From JAPHTQ01 sp050295975 (GTDB lineage Bacteria; Pseudomonadota; Gammaproteobacteria; Thiohalomonadales; Thiohalomonadaceae), in NCBI GenBank assembly GCA_050295975.1, contig JBNKQR010000016.1, positions 1 to 54,139 of the forward strand: a stretch of DNA of 54,139 nt, in the 5' to 3' direction. Below, one piece after another: positions 19,187-28,753 of this stretch; position 1 is the stretch's first letter, and each line of letters begins with the position of its first letter. The notes below the pieces were generated by a model, which was not told the DNA's origin, made no database searches, and saw only the letters and a list, made by a program, of their open reading frames with translations. A program made the translations under genes and the position numbers.

Positions 19187-20881
19187 ATGAGTAACACGCT
19201 ACGCATACTCCTGTTGGAGAGCAAGGAAGCGGACGCGCAACGTGTCATTGCACTACTGCGCCAGGGCGGTCTTGATGCCCGATTTCATCATCAATCCAAT
19301 GGCATTGGCGTTGAGTCCCTGCTTGAGAATGAACAATGGGACATGATCCTCTGTAATGTCCATGTTGAAGACATTTCCGCACGCTATGTGCTCGCCTTTG
19401 TTCGCGACCTTAAACTGAATACCCCAGTTATCGTACTCTCCGACGGTATTGGCGAAGAGCAGGCTGTTTCGTTGATGCACGCTGGTGCCCATGACTTTGT
19501 CAGCAAGAGTAATCTCAGCCGTCTGCTGCCTGCGATCGAACGCGAGTTGCAGGAGAGCAAACTGCGACAGCAACATGATCAGGCTGTTACCGCGTTACAT
19601 GAGAGCGAACGAAATTTCCGCCAACTAATGGAGAATATTGGTGGTGCGTTCTGGTTGATGGATGTACCGTCTGGAGATCCGATCTATGTCAGTCCTGCAT
19701 TCATCGACCTGTGGGAATATCCTATCGATGCAATGAAGGATGGCCCTGCATTTCTGCTGGATACCGTTCATCCCGAAGATTACACCCGAATAAAGCGATT
19801 GCTCGATGTGCACGGCTGGTTGGGCCTGACTGCGGAGTACCGCATTCTGCTACCGGATGGTGAGGTTCGCTGGATTAGCACCCGCTCTTTCCCCATCCGT
19901 GACGGGCGGGGGGAAACCTACCGGGTTGCCGGTTTCTCTATCGATGTTACAGAGCGACATCAGCTGGCAGAAGAGCGGGAAATGATGGCCTGGGCGTTGG
20001 AACAGTCTGCTGACGCGGTGATGATTACCGATGCCAGTGGCATCATCCTCTACGTCAATGCCGCTTTTGAGGAAGTCACTGGATATAGCGCAGACGAGGT
20101 GATAGGAAAGAAGCCGGCCATTCTCAAATCGGGCTTTCACGAGCAGAAGTTCTACGAAACAGTATGGAGAAGCCTGACTACTGGACTGCCGTTTACCGAT
20201 ATTTTTATCAATCGCCGTAAAGATGGCGAGCTCTATTATGAAGCCAAGACCATTACCCCGGTTAGCGGGAGCAATGGGGAGCTGACTCACTATGTCTCTA
20301 CCGGTAAGGACATCACCGAGCGCTTGAAGACCCGTCAGCAGTTGCACAAACTGACGCACTTTGATGCGGTAACTGGTCTGGCCAATCGCAACCTTCTGCT
20401 GGAACGGATGGAACAGGCGATTCTTAATGCTCGATGCCAGCACTCCACCCTCGGTGTCATGAGCGTTGGTCTGGATCTGCCTGACCTGCTCGGGGATATC
20501 CGGCAGAAAAGTCTGGTTGAGCATCTACTGAGACTGGTGGCCCAGCGTCTAACTGAGAGTCTACGCCCCAGTGCCACGGTAGCACGTCTAGAAAACGATG
20601 AGTTTGTCGTCGTGGTCAAGGGGGAAGATGCGGTAGCCAGTATCGAAGGTATTGCCAGAGACTTGATGGGGGCTTTCACCAAGCCTCTCTGTGCAAATGG
20701 CTATGAGCTATTTCTCAGCCCCTGTATTGGCATTTCCCTCTATCCCACCGATGGAGCAGAGAGTGAAACCCTGCTACGCAATGCAGAGCAGGCGATGCAC
20801 AAAGCCCGTCACCAGGGCCATGCGGCCTATGCTTTTTACCACGATGATAAAGCCGTGAGTGTCAGGCTCCTCAGTAGTTAA
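19187..20881 (+). CDS. Receiver-PAS-PAS-GGDEF protein with degenerate active sites
   Basis: 564 aa from the ATG at 19187 (a GTG lies 12 bases upstream). Residues 5-120 form a response-regulator receiver fold. The phospho-acceptor position reads WDMILCNVHVED, asparagine where aspartate is expected, though the late lysine (DFVSKSNL) is kept. Two PAS domains follow (about 140-260 and 265-385; SADAVMITDASGIILYVNAA is typical of the second). The GGDEF-like domain ends the protein with RLENDEFVVVV in place of GGDEF, and no EAL domain is present. So neither phosphorylation nor cyclase activity is expected, and it is probably a sensor or cyclic di-GMP/protein-binding module. It is cytoplasmic. It diverges from ettA. 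Confidence 0.85.
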   Translation: MSNTLRILLLESKEADAQRVIALLRQGGLDARFHHQSNGIGVESLLENEQWDMILCNVHVEDISARYVLAFVRDLKLNTPVIVLSDGIGEEQAVSLMHAGAHDFVSKSNLSRLLPAIERELQESKLRQQHDQAVTALHESERNFRQLMENIGGAFWLMDVPSGDPIYVSPAFIDLWEYPIDAMKDGPAFLLDTVHPEDYTRIKRLLDVHGWLGLTAEYRILLPDGEVRWISTRSFPIRDGRGETYRVAGFSIDVTERHQLAEEREMMAWALEQSADAVMITDASGIILYVNAAFEEVTGYSADEVIGKKPAILKSGFHEQKFYETVWRSLTTGLPFTDIFINRRKDGELYYEAKTITPVSGSNGELTHYVSTGKDITERLKTRQQLHKLTHFDAVTGLANRNLLLERMEQAILNARCQHSTLGVMSVGLDLPDLLGDIRQKSLVEHLLRLVAQRLTESLRPSATVARLENDEFVVVVKGEDAVASIEGIARDLMGAFTKPLCANGYELFLSPCIGISLYPTDGAESETLLRNAEQAMHKARHQGHAAYAFYHDDKAVSVRLLSS

Positions 20882-21056
20882 TCCTTCCCTACCGCAAAAA
20901 AACAGGCCGAATCTCGCTGTAAGTGCTTAACTTTATAAGGTCTCTGCCGATAGTATGCTTGCGGGCAAGCTAAGCAGGGGCCTTTACGGGTGCTTTTGCT
21001 GACAATGCTTCCCTTGTAATTTCTGACAGCGTTGAGTGCGCGGGGGCGTAATTAAG

Positions 21057-22676
21057 ATGCGATTTGTAACGGATCACATGTCTGTTCAGGCCAAGGTAAT
21101 CTTTACCGTGGTGCTGGTGTTCATCCTGGTGATGGTTGCTGTACTGGTGCATAACGCCAAAAGTGAACGCGAGCTGGTGCTTTCCATCGTAGAACAGCAG
21201 ACCAAAGATGCTGCCGACTCCTTTTTCGACAGTATCAATACCATGATGCTGACCGGAACTATGGGGAATCGTGAGATCACCCGCAACAAGGTGCTTGAGC
21301 GTCCCGGGGTAGTGGATGCGCGTATCGTTCGTGGTCAGGCTATCAGTGACGTCTTCGGTCCTGGTTTCGACCATGAACAGCCTGCCGATGCGCTGGATGA
21401 AAAAGCCCTTGCCGGTGAAGCTGTGATTCAGGTCGTTGAAAATGAGAGTGGCAGGCTTTTAACGGTGATCAACCCCATCATTGCCGAGAAGGATTATCGC
21501 GGCACTAATTGTTTGATGTGTCATCAGGTGCCTGAAAATACCGTAGTTGGCGCAGTACGTATTAGCTATTCCCTGGCGGAGCTGGACGCCCAGGTAGATC
21601 AAAATATTCTCATTTCCGCGATTATGCACATGGTGCTATTCGGGCTGGGGATGGTGCTGATTTTCTATCTCATCCGTGGTGTAGTGAGCAAACGTATAAA
21701 TGCCCTACGAGACCTGATGGAAGAGATCGAGCGGGATGCGGATCTCAGTCGTGAGATCGAAGTTTCCGAGTCACAGGATGAGATCGGCGGGATGACGCGC
21801 GCCTTTGCTGCCATGCTGAATAAATTTCACCACAGCATGTCTGCTGTGGCCGATTCCACCAACCGTCTGATGGAGATGTCCAACCGCGCTTCCATTGTCT
21901 CGGAAGAATCACTGCAAGGCATCCTGAATCAACAGCGTGAAACCGATATGGTCGCCAACTCCATGCACGAAATGAATTCCGCGGTACAAGAGGTGGCACA
22001 CAATGCCGTCAGGACAGCCGAGGCCTCTCAGGAGGCAACCGCCGAGGCCCGCAATGGTGCCCATGTCTCCGCCGAGGCCATTGGCGGTATCTCTGCCCTA
22101 ATGCTGGGGATAGAAGATGCCGGGAAGGCGGTTCAGCGTCTGGACGCCGACAGCGAGAATATTGGTATGGTGCTCGATGTGATTAAGGGCATCGCAGAAC
22201 AGACTAACCTGCTGGCGTTGAATGCGGCTATCGAGGCTGCCAGGGCCGGTGAAGCGGGCCGCGGTTTTGCCGTGGTCGCCGACGAAGTACGAACCCTGGC
22301 TTCCCGTTCCCAACAGTCAGCCGAAGAGATCCGCAATATGATCGAAAAGCTGCAGAGCGGGGCGCGGGATGCGGTGAAAGGAATGGAAGCGGCGCGGCAG
22401 AAGGCCGAGATCTGTGAGGAGCGGGTCGAGGCGGCGGGCGAATCACTGGGCGTAATTGCCGGTGAGGTCAGCACCATCAGTGATATGAATACCCAGATTG
22501 CCACCGCGGCTGAGGAGCAGACCGCTGTAGCCGAAGAGATCAATCTGAACATCACAACGATTACCCAAATCGCCGACCAAAGTGCCGATGGGGCGCGCAA
22601 TACGGCGCAAATCAGCGAGGAGCTGGTTACCCTGGCCGCTCAACTGGAAGAGCTGGTTAAGCGCTTTAAACTCTAA
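21057..22676 (+). CDS. Methyl-accepting chemotaxis protein with periplasmic haem-c motif
   Basis: 539 aa from the ATG at 21057 (a GTG lies 21 bases upstream). TM1 is at about 12-32 (VIFTVVLVFILVMVAVLV). The periplasmic domain runs from about 33 to 183, then TM2 (LISAIMHMVLFGLGMVLIFYLI), HAMP, and a full MCP signalling domain with the hairpin tip IAEQTNLLALNAAIEAARAG. Within the periplasmic domain, CLMCH (C152, C155, H156) is a CxxCH covalent haem-c motif, just before TM2. Haem sensor domains of this kind are known from chemoreceptors for redox or gas signals. The receptor should pass a signal to CheA. It stands alone, with no che genes nearby. Confidence 0.93.
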   Translation: MRFVTDHMSVQAKVIFTVVLVFILVMVAVLVHNAKSERELVLSIVEQQTKDAADSFFDSINTMMLTGTMGNREITRNKVLERPGVVDARIVRGQAISDVFGPGFDHEQPADALDEKALAGEAVIQVVENESGRLLTVINPIIAEKDYRGTNCLMCHQVPENTVVGAVRISYSLAELDAQVDQNILISAIMHMVLFGLGMVLIFYLIRGVVSKRINALRDLMEEIERDADLSREIEVSESQDEIGGMTRAFAAMLNKFHHSMSAVADSTNRLMEMSNRASIVSEESLQGILNQQRETDMVANSMHEMNSAVQEVAHNAVRTAEASQEATAEARNGAHVSAEAIGGISALMLGIEDAGKAVQRLDADSENIGMVLDVIKGIAEQTNLLALNAAIEAARAGEAGRGFAVVADEVRTLASRSQQSAEEIRNMIEKLQSGARDAVKGMEAARQKAEICEERVEAAGESLGVIAGEVSTISDMNTQIATAAEEQTAVAEEINLNITTITQIADQSADGARNTAQISEELVTLAAQLEELVKRFKL

Positions 22677-22760
22677 TACCTACACCGCCAGGGAGGGCGG
22701 ATTGGTGGTATCATTCCTGTTGAAATTTCTCGGTTATTCCCTCATTGTAAATTTTCGTGT

Positions 22761-22800
22761 ATATTAGCAAACACTAATATGTTGAGTTGCATTCAACTCA
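22761..22800. promoter_or_regulatory. Two adjacent perfect inverted repeats upstream of the RND operon
   Basis: ATATTAG (22761-22767) / CTAATAT (22774-22780) with a 6-nt spacer, then TGAGTTG (22783-22789) / CAACTCA (22794-22800) with a 4-nt spacer. They end 28 bases before the adaptor start. The first looks like an operator for a dimeric repressor. The second could be an operator or a leader hairpin. Confidence 0.55.
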
Positions 22801-22828
22801 TTGATTTTATTCGGATAAGGGAGTTTTC

Positions 22829-23884
22829 ATGCGCAAGTTTCGTGGTTTTGCCCTAGTTGGGCTCGCTCTCGGTCTAGCCTGGACCATCGTCTTGATAGCG
22901 TCCGATCCGCAAGATGCTGCGCCTACGGCTACCGCTAACCAACCAGTAGCGATCCAGCGAGCCGTGGCCACCATGCAGACCGTCCCCAGCGAGCAGCTGT
23001 TGGACGCGGTAATCGAAGCGGTCAATAAGAGTACCGTCTCCGCTCAGACTTCGGGCCGTATTATCGAGGTGCTGGTGGATGTGGATGACTATGTGGAAAA
23101 GGGCGCCGTGCTGGTCCGTTTCCGTGACAAGCAGCAGCGGGCGGCACTCAAGGCCGCTAAAGCCAGGGCTGCTGAGGCGAAATCGAGCTTTGAACGGGTT
23201 AAGGATATCTATGCCAAGAAGCTGGTCTCCCGCGCCGATTATGACCGCGCAGAGGCCAATCTGAAGGCAGCTAACGCCGCTGAAGAGCAGGCCCAGGAGG
23301 AGCTTGAGCATACCGTGGTCCGCGCCCCCTACAGCGGTATCGTAGTAAAGCGCCATGTGGAGCCGGGTGAGACCGCCAACCCTGGCGCTCTGCTGGTGAC
23401 CGGTCTGTCACTGGAAAGCCTGCGTGCCGTTGCGGACATCCCGCAGCACGATATTGAAACAATCCGCAAGCTGGGTCGCGCCCGGGTGATCTTCCCCGGT
23501 CAGGAGAGCGCCGGTGTCGAAGGTACCAAGCTGACCATTAGCCCCTTTGCCGATACTGCTGCCCATACCTTCCGCGTACGTGTTGACCTGCCACAAGGTC
23601 AGCACGGGGTCTACCCTGGGATGTTCGTTAAGGCGGCCTTTGTCACTGGAGAACAGCAGCGCCTGCTCATTCCCTCCCAGGCAGTGGTTCACCGTAGTGA
23701 GGTGACCGCGGTCTACGTGATCACTAAAGAGACCATCCATTTCCGTCAAATCCGCACCGGTCGAGAGTTGCCCGGTGGTCAGATCGAAGTGCTGGCGGGT
23801 CTGGATGCGGGTGAAGAGGTGGCGTTGGACCCGATCCGTGCCGGTGTGATGCTTAAGGAGCAGCGTGCAGGTAACGAATCATGA
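22829..23884 (+). CDS. RND efflux periplasmic adaptor (membrane fusion protein)
   Basis: 351 aa, with AAGGGAG before the ATG. The N-terminus has one hydrophobic segment (about 6-26; FALVGLALGLAWTIVLIAS), an inner-membrane anchor or signal sequence. A lipoyl-like half-motif follows (STVSAQTSGRIIEVLVDVDD). A helical hairpin lies at about 100-150 (QQRAALKAAKARAAEAKSSF), and the second lipoyl half is VRAPYSGIVVKRHVEPGETA. Beta-barrel and membrane-proximal domains complete the protein. It links the pump to an outer-membrane channel. Its TGA overlaps the ATG of the pump gene by 4 bases (23881-23884), so translation is coupled. Substrate is unknown. Confidence 0.95.
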   Translation: MRKFRGFALVGLALGLAWTIVLIASDPQDAAPTATANQPVAIQRAVATMQTVPSEQLLDAVIEAVNKSTVSAQTSGRIIEVLVDVDDYVEKGAVLVRFRDKQQRAALKAAKARAAEAKSSFERVKDIYAKKLVSRADYDRAEANLKAANAAEEQAQEELEHTVVRAPYSGIVVKRHVEPGETANPGALLVTGLSLESLRAVADIPQHDIETIRKLGRARVIFPGQESAGVEGTKLTISPFADTAAHTFRVRVDLPQGQHGVYPGMFVKAAFVTGEQQRLLIPSQAVVHRSEVTAVYVITKETIHFRQIRTGRELPGGQIEVLAGLDAGEEVALDPIRAGVMLKEQRAGNES

Positions 23885-26800
23885 GTCAAAAACTGGGTAT
23901 CTCCGGCAGCATCGCCAAACGCTTCCTGACTACCGAGATCACGCCACTGCTGGCGCTGGTAGGTTTCCTGTTGGGTGCCTTCGCGGTGATGATTACACCG
24001 CGTGAGGAAGAGCCACAGATCAATGTCACCTTCGCCAATATCATTCTCGCCTATCCCGGCGCCTCCGCCACTGAGGTGGAGCATTTGGTGAGTACCCCGG
24101 CGGAGCAGATCCTTTCGGAGATCGAGGGGGTCAAACACGTCTATTCGATCTCCCGTCCCGGTATGTCAGTCCTCACTGTGCAGTATGAAGTGGGCGAGGA
24201 CCGCACCGCGGCCATTGTCCGCCTCTATAACGCCATGTACTCCAAGGGAGACTGGTTGCCGCAAAATCTCGGCGTGAGTGCACCGATCATCAAACCCAAG
24301 GGGATCGACGACGTTCCCATCGTCACCCTCACCCTGTGGAGTCAGGATGAGGAAGTGGGTGCCCACCAACTTCAGCAGGTAGCTCACGCCATCGAGGCAG
24401 AGCTGAAACGGGTCAAGGGGACACGCGACATCTACACCATCGGCGGGCCGGATCAGGTAGTACATGTACAGCTCGATCCGTCACGTCTGGCAGGCTATCA
24501 GATCACCCTGAGTGACCTGCGTACCGCGCTACAGCTCTCCAACGCCACCCGCCCCTCCGGAGCACTGGTAAGCGATAACCGTGAGCTGCTGGTTCAGGCC
24601 GGGGACTTCCTCTCCGATGTGAATGAGGTTTCGTCGTTGGTTGTGGGGGTTCATGACGGCAAGCCGGTCTATCTCTCCGACGTGGCTACCATTACCCGTG
24701 GCGCCGATCAGCCAGAGCAGTATGTCTGGTTCGGCACCGGCCCCGGGGCAGAGCATAAGGGCATTGATGCCCGCGGCGAATTCCCGGCGGTGACCGTGGC
24801 CATCGCCAAGCAGCCCGGCACCAATGCGGTGGATATCTCCAATCAGGTCATCGCCCGTTTTGAAGCACTCAAGGGCACCTTCGTCCCCGACGGTGTCGAG
24901 GTGACGGTTACCCGAGACTACGGCGCTACCGCCGATGATAAAGCTAAGAAACTGATTTCAAAGCTCATTTTCGCCACCCTCTCGGTGGTCGTGCTGGTAC
25001 TGATCTTCCTCGGCAGGCGCGAGGCATTTATCGTGGGTATGGCGGTGGTGATCACCCTGGCGGTGACTCTGTTCGCCTCCTGGGCCTGGGGCTTCACCCT
25101 TAACCGGGTCTCCCTGTTCGCCCTGATTTTCTCCATCGGTATTCTGGTGGATGACGCCATCGTGGTGGTGGAGAACATCCATCGTCACATGCAGATGGGC
25201 GGCAAGAAGCTGGTCGAGGCGATCCCGCTGGCTGTTGATGAGGTGGGTGGGCCGACCATCCTGGCGACCTTTACCGTTATTGCTGCGCTGCTGCCAATGG
25301 CCTTCGTTACCGGTCTGATGGGGCCCTACATGAGTCCGATCCCGATCAACGCCAGTATCGGTATGCTGATCTCCCTTGGTGTCGCCTTCGTGGTCACCCC
25401 GTGGATGTCTAACTTGCTGCTCGACTCCAGCCACCCTGTGGATCATCACGAGCAGGAGATCGAAAGCAAGCTCTTCGGCTTTTTCAAAAAGCATCTCGGT
25501 CCCTACCTGTGCGGTGAAGAAGGTGGCGCCAAACGTAAGAAGCTGGGCCTGACCATCCTGCTGCTGATTCTGGCTTCGGTCGGTCTTGCCGGTGTCAAGC
25601 TGGTGGTGCTGAAGATGCTGCCCTTCGACAACAAGTCGGAGTTCCAGGTGGTGGTCGACATGCCGGAAGGCACCAGCGTGGAGCAGACCGCTCGAGTTCT
25701 TGGCGAACTTGGCACCTATCTCTCAGGGGTGCCCGAGGTGACCGACTATCAGGTTTACGCCGGTACCGCCGCACCGATTAACTTCAATGGCCTGGTGCGC
25801 CAGTATTATCTGCGAAGTGCTGCGAACGTCGGCGATATTCAAGTTAATTTGGTTGATAAGCACTCTCGTGACCGCAAAAGCCACGAGATCGCTCTGGCGG
25901 TGCGTGAGCCGCTGCAGGCCATTGGCCGCAGACTCAATGCGAACGTCAAGGTGGTGGAGGTCCCGCCTGGTCCGCCAGTGCAGTCGCCGCTGGTGGCTGA
26001 GATCTACGGCCTCGACTACCCGGGTCAGTTGCGTGTAGCAAAAGAGGTGCGTGGGGTGTTTGAGACCACTCCTGACATCATTGATGTGGATGACAGCGTC
26101 GAGTCCCCGGCACCCAAGCTGATCCTGCGTGTGGACCAGCAGAAGGCGGCATTGCTGGGTGTACCACAGCAGAATGTGGTGGCGGCGATCTCCACCGTAC
26201 TCTCTGGTGAAGATGTCTCCTATCTGCACGAGCCGACCATGAAGTATCCGCTGCCCATTCGCCTGGAGTATGCGGTGAAGGACAAGGCCGAGATCACATC
26301 GGTGCTGGCCCTGCGTGTTCGCAGCATGAGTGGCAGCCTGATACCACTCTCGGAGATCGCCAGGGTGGAGCAGACAGTGCGTGAGAATGCCATCTACCAT
26401 AAGGACATGCAGCGGGTGGTCTTTGTCACTGGTGATATGGCTGGTGAGCTGGACAGTCCTCTCTACGGCATGTTCGATATCGTCGGCACCCTCTCCGACA
26501 AGGTGCTGGATGATGGTCGCGTGCTGGGTCAGAACTTTATCAGCCCGCCGCAAAACCCCTATGACTACAGCCTGAAGTGGGATGGCGAGTGGCAGGTCAC
26601 CTATGAGACCTTCCGCGATATGGGCATCGCCTACTCGGTCGGTTTGATCCTGATCTACCTGCTGGTCGTAGCCCAGTTCCGCTCCTACGTAGTGCCGCTG
26701 ATCATCATGGCGCCAATCCCGCTGACCATTATCGGCGTGATGCCGGGTCACTGGATTATGGACAAGCAGTTCACCGCTACCTCGATGATCGGCATGATCG

Positions 26801-27111
26801 CCCTGGCCGGTATCATCGTGCGCAACTCCATTCTTCTGGTCGACTTTATTAACCAGCAGGTGCGAGAGGGGGTCGATTTCGAGAAGGCGGTGATCAACTC
26901 TGGTGCCGTACGTGCCAAGCCGATCATGCTGACTGGCGTAGCTGCGATGCTGGGTGCCTTCTTCATCCTCGACGACCCTATCTTTAGCGGTCTGGCAGTC
27001 TCCCTGATCTCGGGCATTCTGGTCTCCACCGTGCTGACTTTGGTGGTGATCCCGGTGATGTACTATGCCTGGATGTACAAACGTCTGGATAGCATCAGGA
27101 GTGGGTCCTGA
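23881..27111 (+). CDS. RND efflux permease (AcrB/HAE-like)
   Basis: 1076 aa, the full length for a tripartite RND pump. The first transmembrane segment (LALVGFLLGAFAVMI) is followed by a large periplasmic loop, then a block of helices at about 360-540 that includes the family motif GILVDDAIVVVENIHRHMQM. A second loop and a second block (about 905-1065) follow, with GIIVRNSILLVDFINQQV. Twelve helices are expected. It should use proton motive force to export substrates. No tolC homologue lies downstream, so an outer-membrane partner must come from elsewhere. A strong terminator follows. Confidence 0.95.
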   Translation: MSQKLGISGSIAKRFLTTEITPLLALVGFLLGAFAVMITPREEEPQINVTFANIILAYPGASATEVEHLVSTPAEQILSEIEGVKHVYSISRPGMSVLTVQYEVGEDRTAAIVRLYNAMYSKGDWLPQNLGVSAPIIKPKGIDDVPIVTLTLWSQDEEVGAHQLQQVAHAIEAELKRVKGTRDIYTIGGPDQVVHVQLDPSRLAGYQITLSDLRTALQLSNATRPSGALVSDNRELLVQAGDFLSDVNEVSSLVVGVHDGKPVYLSDVATITRGADQPEQYVWFGTGPGAEHKGIDARGEFPAVTVAIAKQPGTNAVDISNQVIARFEALKGTFVPDGVEVTVTRDYGATADDKAKKLISKLIFATLSVVVLVLIFLGRREAFIVGMAVVITLAVTLFASWAWGFTLNRVSLFALIFSIGILVDDAIVVVENIHRHMQMGGKKLVEAIPLAVDEVGGPTILATFTVIAALLPMAFVTGLMGPYMSPIPINASIGMLISLGVAFVVTPWMSNLLLDSSHPVDHHEQEIESKLFGFFKKHLGPYLCGEEGGAKRKKLGLTILLLILASVGLAGVKLVVLKMLPFDNKSEFQVVVDMPEGTSVEQTARVLGELGTYLSGVPEVTDYQVYAGTAAPINFNGLVRQYYLRSAANVGDIQVNLVDKHSRDRKSHEIALAVREPLQAIGRRLNANVKVVEVPPGPPVQSPLVAEIYGLDYPGQLRVAKEVRGVFETTPDIIDVDDSVESPAPKLILRVDQQKAALLGVPQQNVVAAISTVLSGEDVSYLHEPTMKYPLPIRLEYAVKDKAEITSVLALRVRSMSGSLIPLSEIARVEQTVRENAIYHKDMQRVVFVTGDMAGELDSPLYGMFDIVGTLSDKVLDDGRVLGQNFISPPQNPYDYSLKWDGEWQVTYETFRDMGIAYSVGLILIYLLVVAQFRSYVVPLIIMAPIPLTIIGVMPGHWIMDKQFTATSMIGMIALAGIIVRNSILLVDFINQQVREGVDFEKAVINSGAVRAKPIMLTGVAAMLGAFFILDDPIFSGLAVSLISGILVSTVLTLVVIPVMYYAWMYKRLDSIRSGS

Positions 27112-27136
27112 AAGGTAGGTACAAGGCAGTAATAAT

Positions 27137-27161
27137 GGGGCGGTTTTTACCGCCCCTTTTT
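27137..27161 (+). terminator. Rho-independent terminator of the RND operon
   Basis: GGGGCGGT (27137-27144), loop TTTT, ACCGCCCC (27149-27156), then TTTTT. Confidence 0.92.
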
Positions 27162-27295
27162 CATTTCCTTTACAACTGGCGGGAGTACTCGGTTAAAGCC
27201 GTGATCAATGTCCCGTTTTTGTCACAAAATCAGGGTTTTGTGGGGCTTTTAGGCCTTTGATAGCTTGAGGGAATTGCTTTATAGTTGTGCCCTTC

Positions 27296-27315
27296 GCAGC
27301 GCACGGGGGCGCTGC
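27296..27315 (+). promoter_or_regulatory. GC-rich hairpin in the leader of the 27376 gene
   Basis: GCAGCGC (27296-27302) pairs with GCGCTGC (27309-27315) around the loop ACGGGG, 60 bases before the start codon. There is no T-run. It may be a leader structure; function unknown. Confidence 0.35.
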
Positions 27316-27375
27316 ATTTCCCGAATTAATAATTGGAGCGGCGCAGGTCGTCTCCGGCAACAACAAGAGTGAACT

Positions 27376-28695
27376 ATGTCTGCACTGGTGCCATTGCGTG
27401 AAATGCCGCAGGAAAATATCTTCGGTAAGGGTGATGTATTCGTTCTGTTCGGTGAGCTGTTTGGTCGTGGGTACGTCAACGGCCTGATCGATGAGGCACG
27501 CGCTGCCGGAATGACCATCATCGGTATCACCGTCGGTCGCCGTAATGAAGATGGCAAACTCCGAGCCCTGACCGCTGAGGAACACGCCGAGGCAGAGGCC
27601 AATCTGGGTGGAAAGATCATCAATATCCCGATGATGGCCGGTTTCGATCTCGACTCCCCGGCAGGTACCCCGACCCCCACCGACCTTGTCGCCAAAATGG
27701 GACTCAAGACCTGGCAGGAAGACAAGCTCGACTGGGCGCACATCGAAAAGTGTAAAGAGGTTGGTGTAAAACGCTTCAACGATTCCCTTGCGCAGGTGAT
27801 CAGCGAACTGGAAAAACTGATTCCAGAAAAAGCCAACGTGTTTTTTGCTCATACCATGGCAGGTGGTATTCCCAAGACCAAAGTCTTTCTCGCCATCGCC
27901 AATCGCGTCTACAAGGGGCGTGGCGATCGTTTCCTCTCATCCCGCTCGTTACTCGACAGCGATCTGGGCAAGCTCATCCTGATGAACTTCGATGAGGTGA
28001 CTGCCAACACCTTCAAATATCTGATCGGCGCCAGCGCTAAACTGCGTCAGCGTCAGGAGCAGAATGGTGGGCAGGTGCGTTACACAGCTTATGGTTATCA
28101 CGGTACCGAAATCCTTATTAACGGCGAGTATCAGTGGCAGACCTACACCAACTACACCCAGGGCTATGCCAAAATGCGTCTGGAAGACCATGCCGAAGCA
28201 GCATGGAAGGAAGGGGTTAAGGCTACCGTCTTCAATTGCCCTGAGATCCGCACCAATTCCAGTGATATCTTTGTCGGTGTTGAGCTCTCCCTGTTCCCAC
28301 TACTCAACGCGCTGAAACGGGAAAATGGGAATGGTGATTGGGCAAAGCAGCAATGGACTCATTGCCAGTCTCTGCTCGAAGATGGCATTAAACTGGAAGA
28401 GCTGCTGGAAAAAATCGAGAACTACAACGCCGATGCCACCATTGCCAAGTTTCGCAACTTTGATGCATGGCCGATGGATAACACTGCCGAACTGGCGGAT
28501 GTGATGGTCGGTACCTCCGAAGAGATCACCAAACTGCACAAGGACCGCAAAGCATTAATCACTGATCATCTCAGTGCCCTGGTGCTGGAGAGTAGCGGTC
28601 CGTTGATGTTTCATGAAGCCTCCGCACCCCATGGTCCGGTACTCTGGCTCAGCCACGACATTATCGCCAAGCAGCTAAATAATCTGCACAGTTAA
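27376..28695 (+). CDS. Rossmann-like protein, possibly FabMG-type enoyl reductase family
   Basis: 439 aa. No signal peptide. The N-terminal part alternates strands and helices: GDVFVLFGELFGRGYVNGLI, then MTIIGITVGRRNEDGKLR, KANVFFAHTMAGGIPKTKVF, which suggests a nucleotide-binding Rossmann-like fold without a canonical GxGxxG motif. The middle (YTAYGYHGTEILINGEYQWQ) and the C-terminal half are helical. From memory it resembles long gammaproteobacterial proteins labelled enoyl-ACP reductase FabMG family, but I cannot confirm that here, so the function is open. The gene stands alone between the terminator of the RND operon and a converging gene. Confidence 0.6.
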   Translation: MSALVPLREMPQENIFGKGDVFVLFGELFGRGYVNGLIDEARAAGMTIIGITVGRRNEDGKLRALTAEEHAEAEANLGGKIINIPMMAGFDLDSPAGTPTPTDLVAKMGLKTWQEDKLDWAHIEKCKEVGVKRFNDSLAQVISELEKLIPEKANVFFAHTMAGGIPKTKVFLAIANRVYKGRGDRFLSSRSLLDSDLGKLILMNFDEVTANTFKYLIGASAKLRQRQEQNGGQVRYTAYGYHGTEILINGEYQWQTYTNYTQGYAKMRLEDHAEAAWKEGVKATVFNCPEIRTNSSDIFVGVELSLFPLLNALKRENGNGDWAKQQWTHCQSLLEDGIKLEELLEKIENYNADATIAKFRNFDAWPMDNTAELADVMVGTSEEITKLHKDRKALITDHLSALVLESSGPLMFHEASAPHGPVLWLSHDIIAKQLNNLHS

Positions 28696-28753
28696 TTATC
28701 TGAAGTAAAAGCCGCGACATTTTTTGGATGGTTCGCTTAGTAATGTCGGCGAG

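Noticed and set aside
25723..26751. 342-aa minus-strand open frame
   Set aside because: Antisense shadow of the RND permease gene, whose protein is unambiguous.
28715..28748. Dyad CGACATT/AATGTCG between convergent genes as a terminator
   Set aside because: 20-base loop and no T-run; too weak to call.
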